DNA of 10,056 bases from Solirubrobacterales bacterium 70-9 (GCA_001898095.1 MKSH01000064.1:646-10701); one strand, 5' to 3'. Numbered from the stretch's first letter, positions 1 through 6,748 are shown. Notes: generated from the letters alone by a model not told the origin. Numbers and translations are program-made.

Positions 1-124
1 CGAGCGTCGCGCCGAGGAGGCCGAGAAGGCGGTCGCCGCGGAGAGCGCCCGGGCGCGCGAAGGCGCCGCCGGCTGGTTGCGCGACCGCATCGACCAGATC
101 CGCCGGGAGGGCGGGGAGCGATAG
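1..124 (+). CDS. C-terminal end of an unidentified protein (partial, 5' end outside window)
   Basis: The window opens inside a reading frame (codons from base 2) that ends at TAG 122-124 and gives 40 residues. Nearly every codon ends in G or C, as in the genes that follow, which supports real coding. The peptide is highly charged and probably helical: Ala/Glu/Arg-rich with heptad-like spacing, then GWLRDRIDQIRREGGER at the end. I do not recognise the family. The stop overlaps the proposed start of nadB (ATAG at 121-124), so the two genes are probably translationally coupled and may share a role in NAD synthesis, but that is inference. Confidence 0.6.
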   Translation, partial: ERRAEEAEKAVAAESARAREGAAGWLRDRIDQIRREGGER

Positions 125-1566
125 CCGCGGTCGCCGAGTACGACGTCGTCGTCGTCGGCGGCGGCGCCGCCGGCCTCTGGACCGCCCTCCGTGCCGCCGA
201 GCAGGGGGGTCGCGTCTGCGTGGTCTCGCGCACGCCGCTGTCCCAGAGCGCCAGCTTCTGGGCGCAGGGCGGATTGGCGGCGGCGCTCGAACCGGGCGAC
301 TCGCCCGCGCGCCACGCCGAGGACACGCTCGCCGCCGGACGCGGCCTCTGCCGGCCGAGCGCCGTCCAGGTGCTGGTCGAGGAGGCCCCGGCCGCGGTCC
401 GCGACCTGCAGGCGCGCGGCGTCGACTTCGACCTCGACCACGAAGGGCGGCTGGCGCTCGGCCTCGAGGGCGGCCACTCGGCCCGCCGCATCGTCCACTC
501 CGGCGGCAGTCAGACCGGCCGCGAGATCACCTCGAAGCTGGCGGCGATGGTCGCCAAGGACGAGCGGATCGAGGTGCGCGAGGGAACTTCCGCGACGGCG
601 CTCTGGTCCGACGGCTTCCGCTGCCACGGGGTGATCACCGACGAGGGTGCCTTCGGCTCGCGGGCGACCGTGCTGGCGACCGGCGGCGCCGCGGCCCTCT
701 GGCGGCGGACCACCAACCCGCGCGGGGCGATCGGCGCCGGGCCGGTCTTCGCCGCCGCCGCCGGGGCCGACCTCGCCGACCTCGAGTTCTGCCAGTTCCA
801 CCCGACCGCGGTCTACCTCCCCGACACCCGCTTCGACGGCCTCCTGATCACCGAGGCGATCCGCGGCGAGGGGGCGAAACTGCTCGACGCGGCGGGCGAG
901 CGCTTCACCGACGAGCTCGCCCCGCGCGACGCGGTCAGCGCGGCGATCCTCGCCAAGATGCGCGAGGAGGGCAGCGCCGCGGTCCGCCTCGACCTGCGGG
1001 CGATCGACCCGGCCCGCTTCCCCAACGTCTTCACCTCGCTGGCCGAGGCCGGGCTCGATCCGCGCGGCGAGCCGGTTCCGGTCGCCCCCGCCGCCCACTA
1101 CACGATGGGCGGGATCGTGGTCGACCTCGACGGGCGCTCCTCGTTGCCCGGCCTGTACGCGGTCGGCGAGTGCTCCTGCACCGGCCTCCACGGCGCCAAC
1201 CGGCTGGCCTCGAACTCGCTCAGCGAGTGCTTCGTCTTCGGCGGGCGGGCGGCGCGGGCGGCGCTCGGCGAGCCCGACCCCGGGGAGCGTCCGGCGGAGC
1301 CCGAGTGGCGCTTCACCCCGCCGACCCGGGAGACCCGCGACGCGGTCTGGCGCCGCGCCGGCCCGCTCCGCAACCCGACCGACCTCGCCTGCCTGATCCC
1401 CGACCCCTACCCGCTGGCGAAAGCGATCGGCACCGCGGCCCTCGACCGCAAGGAGTCGCGCGGCGGCCACCTGCGGACCGACTGCCCGGAGACCGACCCG
1501 GCGCTCGACGGCGTCCACGTCGTCTTCGCCCCCGACGGCACCGTCCGCCGCGAGACCTGGGAGTAG
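121..1566 (+). CDS. nadB: L-aspartate oxidase NadB (non-canonical start likely)
   Basis: Flavoenzyme that oxidises L-aspartate to iminoaspartate, which quinolinate synthase NadA uses in de novo NAD synthesis; cytoplasmic. Visible motifs, numbered from base 121: an FAD-binding strand DVVVVGGGAAG at 8-18, the flavin-contact AQGG at 48-51, FHPTAVY with His227, the RDAVSAAI arginine at 269, HYTMGG with His326, and GECSCTGLHGANRLASNSL. These match the catalytic landmarks of the succinate dehydrogenase/NadB family. The C-terminal helical domain is compact: RNPTDLACLIPDPYPLAKAI leads quickly to RKESRGGH, and the protein is about 481 residues against about 540 in E. coli. The first GTG in frame (220) would delete the FAD motif, so the start must lie upstream. 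No ATG, GTG or TTG exists there back to the window edge; ATA at 121 follows a purine-rich GGGAGG/GGGGAG stretch at 104-118. The product call is firm, the start is not. Confidence 0.93.
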   Translation: MAAVAEYDVVVVGGGAAGLWTALRAAEQGGRVCVVSRTPLSQSASFWAQGGLAAALEPGDSPARHAEDTLAAGRGLCRPSAVQVLVEEAPAAVRDLQARGVDFDLDHEGRLALGLEGGHSARRIVHSGGSQTGREITSKLAAMVAKDERIEVREGTSATALWSDGFRCHGVITDEGAFGSRATVLATGGAAALWRRTTNPRGAIGAGPVFAAAAGADLADLEFCQFHPTAVYLPDTRFDGLLITEAIRGEGAKLLDAAGERFTDELAPRDAVSAAILAKMREEGSAAVRLDLRAIDPARFPNVFTSLAEAGLDPRGEPVPVAPAAHYTMGGIVVDLDGRSSLPGLYAVGECSCTGLHGANRLASNSLSECFVFGGRAARAALGEPDPGERPAEPEWRFTPPTRETRDAVWRRAGPLRNPTDLACLIPDPYPLAKAIGTAALDRKESRGGHLRTDCPETDPALDGVHVVFAPDGTVRRETWE

Positions 1567-1576
1567 CTTCCCCCCG

Positions 1577-3613
1577 ATGCTGCTCGGGGTAGACGTCGGC
1601 GGGACCTTCACCGACGCGGTCCTGCTCGACGACGGGGCGGTGCACACGGCGAAGGTGCCGACCACGCCGGGGGAGGAGTCGAAGGGGGTGATGGCGGCGA
1701 TCGAGGCCGTCATCGCGGAGGCGGCCGCCGATCCCGCCGACGTCGAGCTCTTCTCGCACGGGATGACGGTGGGGACGAACGCGCTGCTGGAGGAACGCGG
1801 GGCGCGCACGGCGCTGATCGCCACCCGCGGCTTCGCCGACCTGCTCGAGATCGCCCGCCAGGACCGGCCCAGCCTCTACCACCTCTGCGCGCCGAAGCCG
1901 ACGCCGCTGATCGCCCCGGAGCTGAAGTTCGAGGCGGCCGAGCGGACCGGTCCGGAGGGGATCGTCGAGCCGCTGGCCGCGGGCGAGCCGGAGCGCCTCG
2001 CCGCGGCGCTCGCCGACGCGGGCGCCGAGTCGGTCGCCATCTGCCTCCTCTTCAGCTACCTCGACCCGACCCACGAGTGCCGGCTCGCCGAGTTCCTCCG
2101 CGAGCGCCTCCCCGACCTCCACGTCTCCGCCTCGCACGAGGTGCTGCCGCGCTTCCGCGAGTACGAGCGCGCCTCGACCACGGCGATCGACGCCTACCTC
2201 TCCCCCTTGCTCGGCCGCTATCTCGGCCGGCTCACCGAGGCGACCGCGGCGGCGGGCCTGCCGGCGCCGCAGGTGATGCTCTCCTCCGGCGGCGTCGCCC
2301 CGGCCGGCGAGGCGGCGCGGGCCGGGGCCTGGAGCGTCCTCTCCGGCCCGGCGGGAGGCGCGGTCGGCGCCGGGCTCCTCGCCCGCCTCTCCGGCGACGG
2401 CAACGCGCTCGGCTTCGACATGGGCGGGACCAGCTGCGACGTCTGCGTGGTCGAGGACGGCGCCGTCCGCCGCACCGACTCGCGCTCGATCGACGGCCGC
2501 CCGATCCAGCTGCCCACGGTCGACGTCCACACCGTCGGCGCGGGCGGCGGCTCGATCGGCTGGCGCGACCAGGGCGGCGCGCTGCGGGTCGGCCCGCGCT
2601 CGGCGGGAGCCGTCCCCGGGCCCGCCTGTTACGGGCGCGGCGGCGCCGAGCCGACGGTCACCGACGCCAACCTCCTGCTCGGCAACCTCGCCGCCGACTC
2701 GACCCTGGCCGGCGGCGTCGCGCTCGACGCCGAGGCGGCCGAGCGGGCGGTCGGCGCGCTGGCGAAGGAGCTCGGGCTCGACCCGCTGGACACCGCCGCC
2801 GGGATCGTCCGCGTCGCCAACCAGGAGATGGTGCGGGCGCTCCGCGTGGTCACGGTCGAGCGCGGCGTCGACCCGCGCCGCTTCGCCCTCCTCCCCTTCG
2901 GCGGCGCCGGCCCGATGCACGCCGCCGCGATCGCCGCCGAGCTCGGCATCGACCGCCTCCTCTGCCCCCGCGCCGGCGGCGTCCTCTCCGCCTTCGGCCT
3001 CTGCGCCTCCGACCGCCGCCGCGACACCGCCCGCACGGTGATGCTGAGCGGCGACGACCTCACCGCCGAGCGCATCGCCGCCGCCGTCTCCGACCTCCGC
3101 AACTCGGTTGACGGGCCGAAAAGCGCTGATATAGAGCGCTTTTCGGCCCGTCAACAGCGAGGCCTCGCGGAGGCCCGGGCCGAGGTGGTCTACGGGATGC
3201 GCTACGCCGGTCAGGCTTTCGAGCTCCCCGTCCCCGGCGATCCCGATCCCGACCCCGCCGACCTGATCGCCGGCTTCGAGGAGGCCCACGAAGACCGCTA
3301 CGGCCATCGCGATCCCGACGGCTCCGTCGTCCTGGTCGACATCCGCCTCGCCCTCGTCATCGACGGCCCCGAACCGCGCCCGGCCGCCGCAGGCGACGGC
3401 ACCCTCGAAGAGTCCTCGCGCAATGTCCGCTTCGATGACGAATGGGTCGAGACGCCCGTCCTCCGAGGCGACCCCGAAGCCGGCCGCACCGCCGCGGGTC
3501 CCGTCGTCTTCGAGCTCCCCGAGGCCACCCTCGTCCTCCCGCCCAGCTGGAGCGCGGAAGTGGACGAGTTCGGGACGATCACCGCCGCGCGCTCGCCCCC
3601 GGAGGCCAGATGA
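1577..3613 (+). CDS. hyuA: Hydantoinase/oxoprolinase family protein, subunit A (HyuA)
   Basis: ATP-binding subunit of the HyuA/HyuB group, which includes N-methylhydantoinase, 5-oxoprolinase and acetone carboxylase relatives; the A subunit activates a cyclic amide or carbonyl substrate with ATP. The N-terminal domain begins with the ASKHA phosphate-binding signature GVDVGGTFTD (residues 4-13). The second half of the fold shows SGPAGGAVGA near 256, GFDMGGTSCDV near 279, GAGGGSI and LLPFGGAGPMHA. A C-terminal beta-rich domain (VVYGMRYAGQAFELPVPG onward) follows. The 678-residue length is usual for the family. The gene starts 10 bases after nadB with only a weak GGGAG about 13 bases upstream, and overlaps hyuB by ATGA, so coupling with hyuB is likely. 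Residues 511-527 are encoded by a perfect palindrome that looks inserted. The substrate cannot be told from sequence. Confidence 0.9.
   Translation: MLLGVDVGGTFTDAVLLDDGAVHTAKVPTTPGEESKGVMAAIEAVIAEAAADPADVELFSHGMTVGTNALLEERGARTALIATRGFADLLEIARQDRPSLYHLCAPKPTPLIAPELKFEAAERTGPEGIVEPLAAGEPERLAAALADAGAESVAICLLFSYLDPTHECRLAEFLRERLPDLHVSASHEVLPRFREYERASTTAIDAYLSPLLGRYLGRLTEATAAAGLPAPQVMLSSGGVAPAGEAARAGAWSVLSGPAGGAVGAGLLARLSGDGNALGFDMGGTSCDVCVVEDGAVRRTDSRSIDGRPIQLPTVDVHTVGAGGGSIGWRDQGGALRVGPRSAGAVPGPACYGRGGAEPTVTDANLLLGNLAADSTLAGGVALDAEAAERAVGALAKELGLDPLDTAAGIVRVANQEMVRALRVVTVERGVDPRRFALLPFGGAGPMHAAAIAAELGIDRLLCPRAGGVLSAFGLCASDRRRDTARTVMLSGDDLTAERIAAAVSDLRNSVDGPKSADIERFSARQQRGLAEARAEVVYGMRYAGQAFELPVPGDPDPDPADLIAGFEEAHEDRYGHRDPDGSVVLVDIRLALVIDGPEPRPAAAGDGTLEESSRNVRFDDEWVETPVLRGDPEAGRTAAGPVVFELPEATLVLPPSWSAEVDEFGTITAARSPPEAR
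3107..3155. repeat. 49-bp perfect palindrome embedded in hyuA
   Basis: Left arm 3107-3127 and right arm 3135-3155 are exact reverse complements over 21 bases, separated by the loop GATATAG. The left arm starts on a codon boundary and the element is read through in frame as VDGPKSADIERFSARQ. It lies between the nucleotide-binding core and the C-terminal beta domain, where the family has a variable linker. It is richer in A/T than the flanks. Such a stem would also form a strong mRNA hairpin. An insertion origin is inferred from the symmetry, composition and position; the symmetry itself is read directly. Confidence 0.9.
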
Positions 3614-5169
3614 TCGATCCGATCACCCTCCAGGTGATGATCGGCGGCCTCGGCGCCGCCTGCGAGGAGATGGGCGCGACCCTGATCCGCTCGGCCTACT
3701 CGGCCAACATCAAGGAGCGTCACGACTGCTCGACCGCCCTCTTCGACGCCACCGGCGAGCTGGTGATGCAGGCCGAGCACATCCCGGTGCACCTGGGCTC
3801 GATGCCCGACGCCGTCGCCGCCGTCCTCGACGAGGAGCACGAGCCGGAGGTCGAATGGATCCTCAACGACCCCTACCGCGGCGGCACCCACCTGCCCGAC
3901 ATCACGCTGGTCTCCCCGGTCTTCATCGACGGCGAGCTGTTCGGCTTCGCCGCCGCCCGCGCCCACCACGCCGACGTCGGCGGCCCGACCCCCGGCTCGA
4001 TGCCCGCCTTCTCCCGGCGCCTCGACGAAGAGGGCGTCGTCATCCCCCCAACCCGCATCGAAGGGGTGCGTTCGCAGATAACGACAACAGTTGTGGATAA
4101 GTGCGAACGCACCGGGGGGACGCTTGACGAGATCGTCGCCGAGATGCGGAACCCGCGGCAGCGGCTCGCCGATCTGCGCGCGCAGCAGTCGGCCAACCGG
4201 GTCGGCCGGCTGCGCCTCGCCGAGCTGGCCGAGCGCCACGGCGTCGCCGGCCTGCGCAAGGGGATGGCCGAGATCCTCGCCTACTCCGAGCGCCGCACCC
4301 GCGCCGCCCTCGCCGCGCTCCCCGACGGCACCTACACGGCCGAGGACTTCCTCGAAGACGACTCGCCCGACGGCGAGGAGCGCGACGTCACCCTGCGGGT
4401 CACCGCGACGATCGCCGGCGAGACGCTCCACCTCGACTTCGACGGCACCGACCGCCAGGTCGAGGGCAACCTCAACTGCCCGCTCTCGGTGGCGAAATCG
4501 GCGGCTTTCTTCGCCGTCCGCGTCCTCACCGACCCCGACGCCCCACCCTGCGCCGGCGCCCACCGGCCGATCGAGGTCACCGCCCCACGCGGGTGCCTGC
4601 TGAACGCCGAGCCGCCCGCGGCGGTCGTCGCGGGCAACGTCGAGACCTCGAGCCGGGTGGCCGACCTGGTGATCGCGGCGCTCGCCGGCGCCCGCCCGGT
4701 CCCCGCCCAGGGCCAGGGAACGATGAACAACCTGACCCTCGCGGGCGAGGGTTTCACCTACTACGAGACGCTCGGCGGCGGCCAGGGCGCCTGCCCCGAC
4801 GCCGACGGCCCGAGCGCGATCCACGTCGCGATGTCGAACACGCTGAACACCCCGATCGAGGCGCTGGAGACCGAGTTCCCGCTGCGCGTCCGCGAGCTCG
4901 CGATCCGCCGCGGCTCCGGCGGCGCGGGCGCCCATCGGGGCGGCGACGGGCTGGTCCGCGAGCTGGAAGCGCTGGCCCCGATGCGCTTCACGCTGCTCAC
5001 CGAGCGGCGCCGCCGGGCCCCGCGCGGCCGCGACGGCGGCAAAGACGGAACACCCGGCCAGAACCTGCGTGACGAACATCACCTTCCGTCCAAGAGCGAG
5101 GGAGATTTGGCTCCAGGAAACCGTTTGCGGATCGAGACGCCGGGCGGCGGAGGCCTGGGTGATCCCTAA
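3610..5169 (+). CDS. hyuB: Hydantoinase/oxoprolinase family protein, subunit B (HyuB)
   Basis: Catalytic partner of HyuA, belonging to the Hydantoinase_B family. ATG 3610 overlaps the hyuA stop (ATGA) and follows GGAGG at 3601-3605, which fixes this start over more upstream in-frame positions. Conserved blocks: MIDPITLQV at the N-terminus, EEMGATLIRSAYSANIKER, QAEHIPVHLGSMPDA, NDPYRGGTHLPDI, HHADVGGPTPGSMP, GNLNCPLSVAKSA, GNVETSSRVADLV, GGGQGA and the C-terminal LRIETPGGGGLGDP. Its 519 residues fall in the family's range. Around residues 152-168 (EGVRSQITTTVVDKCERTGG) the protein contains a low-GC, palindromic stretch where relatives usually go from IPPTRI straight to a short Gly/Glu-Leu linker. 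The last 45 codons are also less GC-rich than the rest. The complex probably hydrolyses an ATP-activated cyclic amide in the cytoplasm, but the substrate is unknown. Confidence 0.9.
   Translation: MIDPITLQVMIGGLGAACEEMGATLIRSAYSANIKERHDCSTALFDATGELVMQAEHIPVHLGSMPDAVAAVLDEEHEPEVEWILNDPYRGGTHLPDITLVSPVFIDGELFGFAAARAHHADVGGPTPGSMPAFSRRLDEEGVVIPPTRIEGVRSQITTTVVDKCERTGGTLDEIVAEMRNPRQRLADLRAQQSANRVGRLRLAELAERHGVAGLRKGMAEILAYSERRTRAALAALPDGTYTAEDFLEDDSPDGEERDVTLRVTATIAGETLHLDFDGTDRQVEGNLNCPLSVAKSAAFFAVRVLTDPDAPPCAGAHRPIEVTAPRGCLLNAEPPAAVVAGNVETSSRVADLVIAALAGARPVPAQGQGTMNNLTLAGEGFTYYETLGGGQGACPDADGPSAIHVAMSNTLNTPIEALETEFPLRVRELAIRRGSGGAGAHRGGDGLVRELEALAPMRFTLLTERRRRAPRGRDGGKDGTPGQNLRDEHHLPSKSEGDLAPGNRLRIETPGGGGLGDP
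4065..4113. repeat. 49-bp imperfect palindrome embedded in hyuB
   Basis: The outer 12 bases (GGTGCGTTCGCA, 4065-4076) are the exact reverse complement of 4102-4113. Inside, 8 of the next 12 positions also pair around a central A at 4089, giving 20 of 24 paired positions. The stretch is open in the hyuB frame and encodes roughly residues 152-168. Its A/T content is high for this window. It has the same total length as the hyuA palindrome but an unrelated sequence. It looks like an in-frame insertion or a displaced linker; this is inferred from family comparison by memory. Confidence 0.8.
4092..4100 (-). promoter_or_regulatory. Consensus DnaA box inside hyuB palindrome
   Basis: Read on the minus strand the nine bases are TTATCCACA, the strongest consensus DnaA-binding box. 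It is a single exact copy lying in the right half of the palindrome; the symmetric position on the left is degenerate (TTATCGTTG-like pairing is broken). A lone box inside a gene may be chance or a DnaA-titrating site; there is no origin-like cluster around it. Confidence 0.3.
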
Positions 5170-5176
5170 ATTTCGC

Positions 5177-5192
5177 CACCAATTATTTGGTG
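5177..5192. terminator. Short AT-rich hairpin after hyuB
   Basis: CACCAA (5177-5182) pairs with TTGGTG (5187-5192) across TTAT, eight bases past the hyuB stop, followed by only TTT. It may weakly terminate the nadB-hyuAB transcript. The right arm doubles as the proposed -35 of the next promoter, so an operator role is equally possible. Confidence 0.3.
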
Positions 5193-5215
5193 TTTCGCGC
5201 GGGCTTCTCTAGAAT
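5187..5215 (+). promoter_or_regulatory. Putative housekeeping-sigma promoter for the DUF1802 gene
   Basis: TTGGTG (5187-5192), a 17-base spacer and TAGAAT (5210-5215) form a good -35/-10 pair in the only AT-rich part of this gap. Transcription would start near 5222, leaving a leader of about 90 bases. Confidence 0.45.
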
Positions 5216-5221
5216 CCGCTC

Positions 5222-5314
5222 CCTCGGGTGGGCACCGCGGCCTTTCACACGGCCTCATTTCAAGCGCCCAGCCCCCTATTTATCGAACACGACCTCCCCA
5301 GGTACTGACTTCAA
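5222..5314 (+). other. Possible structured leader of the DUF1802 gene
   Basis: GGGTGGGC (5226-5233) can pair with GCCCAGCCC (5266-5274) with one mismatch, enclosing a GGCC/GGCC stem (5239-5242 with 5251-5254). No clear ribosome binding site precedes ATG 5315; only a lone AGG lies near 5300. I recognise no known riboswitch. Confidence 0.2.
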
Positions 5315-5944
5315 ATGCCAATCGCTCTCAAGGAATGGGCTGTAACGGTCCGCGCCCTCGCCGAGGGTGAGCAGTTGCTCACGCTCCGTAAGGGCGGAAT
5401 TCGCGAGGAGAACAAGCACTTCGAACTGGAGCACGAGCGGTTCTTCCTCTATCCGACCTTCGACCACCAGCGGAACGACCTGGTCCGGGAATCGCATCAT
5501 CCCGAGCTGCGTCGCGCCCTCGAGGAGGGCGTCTGGCCCGACGAGGAGCCGCCGCCGAAGGCCCTGATCCAGGACGGTGGGATCCCCCAGCCCGACCGCG
5601 TGCGACTGCGCGCCTGGGCGGAAGTCACCGACCACGTCACGATCGAAGACCGGCGGACGCTCGACTGCCTCTCGCCGTACTACATCTGGACGCCGGATTA
5701 CGCCGAGAAGCGACTCGCCTGGAAGCGTCGTCACCCGCTCCACATCCTGCTGCTGCGGGTCCATCGCATCCCCCGCCCGGTCACGGTGCGGGTCCGCGAC
5801 GAGTACCACGGCTGCCGCTCCTGGGTCGAGATCGACCGTGACCTCCCCTTCGAGGGCACCCCGGTCATGGCCGACGAAGAGTTCGACCGCGCCCGTGCGG
5901 CGATCCGCGAGGTCTGCGAGCAGGCCGAACCGGCGCTCGTCTAG
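5315..5944 (+). CDS. DUF1802 family protein
   Basis: A 209-residue soluble protein with the hallmarks of DUF1802: ALKEWAVTVRAL at the N-terminus, LRKGGIREE at 24-32, HERFFLYPTFDHQ at 40-52, and a second half with YYIWTPDYAEKRLAWKRRHP followed by LHILLLRVHRI. There is no signal peptide or membrane segment. The family has no established function; its conserved Lys, Arg, His and Glu residues suggest nucleic-acid or nucleotide binding, but this is speculation. The ATG at 5315 is chosen because the conserved ALKEWAV block begins three residues later. The gene has its own promoter and is followed after 45 bases by another promoter-preceded gene, so it is probably monocistronic. Confidence 0.85.
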   Translation: MPIALKEWAVTVRALAEGEQLLTLRKGGIREENKHFELEHERFFLYPTFDHQRNDLVRESHHPELRRALEEGVWPDEEPPPKALIQDGGIPQPDRVRLRAWAEVTDHVTIEDRRTLDCLSPYYIWTPDYAEKRLAWKRRHPLHILLLRVHRIPRPVTVRVRDEYHGCRSWVEIDRDLPFEGTPVMADEEFDRARAAIREVCEQAEPALV

Positions 5945-5955
5945 CCCGGCTCTCG

Positions 5956-5983
5956 TTTGAAGAACCGCTTCGGGTACTAGTCT
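5956..5983 (+). promoter_or_regulatory. Putative promoter giving a leaderless transcript
   Basis: TTTGAA (5956-5961) and TAGTCT (5978-5983) are spaced 16 bases apart. The -10 ends six bases before ATG 5990, the distance expected when transcription starts at the start codon. No Shine-Dalgarno sequence precedes the ATG, which fits leaderless expression. The -10 overlaps the inverted repeat at 5979-6007. Confidence 0.35.
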
Positions 5984-6007
5984 CGACCCATGTCCTGGGT
6001 CGAGACT
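5979..6007. repeat. Perfect 11-bp inverted repeat around a start codon
   Basis: AGTCTCGACCC (5979-5989) and its exact reverse complement GGGTCGAGACT (5997-6007) flank a 7-base loop ATGTCCT that contains the start codon at 5990. The position over the -10 and start codon suits a repressor operator or an mRNA hairpin exposing the ATG in its loop. Confidence 0.8.
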
Positions 6008-6748
6008 GAGTCCCTCTCTTTCACCGCGCGGCACGACTCCGAAGACGCCGCCTTCGCCGATCGCACGCTCGACCGACTGGAGACGCTGCGGCTGCGACTG
6101 GAAGACCGCTTCGAGAAGATGCCGGCCGAGGTCACGGTCGTCATCCACACGAACCCGCTCTCGCTGACAGCAGCCCACCCGTTCCTGCCCGCGGCCCGCT
6201 GGGCGGCGGCGCCGGCCGGCCGCCGCTACCTCGTCGGCTGGCCGATGGCAACCGAGCTGCACGTCCTCAACGACCGTCACATGGATAAGCGCGCGGCGGG
6301 CGAGGACTCGCTGGAAGCGCTGCGCGGCACCTCCGAGCGCCTCTACGCGCAGCTGGTGATCGCCACCAACAACACCGCGCTGCCGCCCTCCTGGACCCCG
6401 CGCCGCTTCGCCCGCTACCTGCGCTGGGCCTGGCTGGTCGAAGGCGGCGCCCAGTACTTCTCCCGCCAGGTCGGCCTCTACCGCGGCGCGGTGCTGCTGC
6501 GCCTGCGCGGCGGTGGCCGCATCTCCTTCCCGCCGACCCGCCGCGACGCGGTGATCCTCGGCGGCACGATCTTCGACCTGCTGGAGAACGAGCGCGGCCC
6601 CGAGGCCTGCGAGCGCCTCGTCGACGGTCTCCTCCCCGGCGGCCCCGCGGTCACCCTGGAAGACGCCTTCGACGCCCGCTTCCGCGACATCGAGGGCGCC
6701 TGGCGCGACTACCTGCGGGAGATGGCGAACCCCGCCGGCGTCAGATAG
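5990..6748 (+). CDS. Peptidase-MA-like protein lacking zinc-binding histidines
   Basis: A 252-residue soluble protein, no signal peptide. It starts with SLSFTARHDSEDAAFADRTL, continues with a strand VTVVIHTNPLSL (49-60), then YAQLVIATNN (119-128) and WLVEGGAQYFSRQ (148-160), and ends with a helical region. This order resembles gluzincin peptidases of the peptidase-MA group, in which HExxH is followed some 20-30 residues later by a W-L-x-E-G-x-A-x-Y helix supplying the third zinc ligand. Here the Glu helix is kept while the HExxH position reads YAQLVIATNN with no histidine, so catalysis is unlikely. The fold assignment is inference from the motif order. The 3' end overlaps the remains of the convergent minus-strand pseudogene. 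I recall similar uncharacterised proteins in related actinobacteria but can give no function. Confidence 0.75.
   Translation: MSWVETESLSFTARHDSEDAAFADRTLDRLETLRLRLEDRFEKMPAEVTVVIHTNPLSLTAAHPFLPAARWAAAPAGRRYLVGWPMATELHVLNDRHMDKRAAGEDSLEALRGTSERLYAQLVIATNNTALPPSWTPRRFARYLRWAWLVEGGAQYFSRQVGLYRGAVLLRLRGGGRISFPPTRRDAVILGGTIFDLLENERGPEACERLVDGLLPGGPAVTLEDAFDARFRDIEGAWRDYLREMANPAGVR

Noticed and set aside
220..1566. GTG 220 as the start of nadB
   Set aside because: It would remove the GGGAAG FAD-binding motif that is encoded in the same frame just upstream.
1313..3307. Long minus-strand open frame of 664 codons opposite nadB and hyuA
   Set aside because: It is antisense to two well-supported genes and its translation is Arg, Gly, Ala and Val-rich without motifs, as expected from mirror codons in GC-rich DNA.
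3298..5082. Minus-strand open frame of 594 codons opposite hyuB
   Set aside because: Low-complexity translation, antisense to a conserved gene; a composition artefact.
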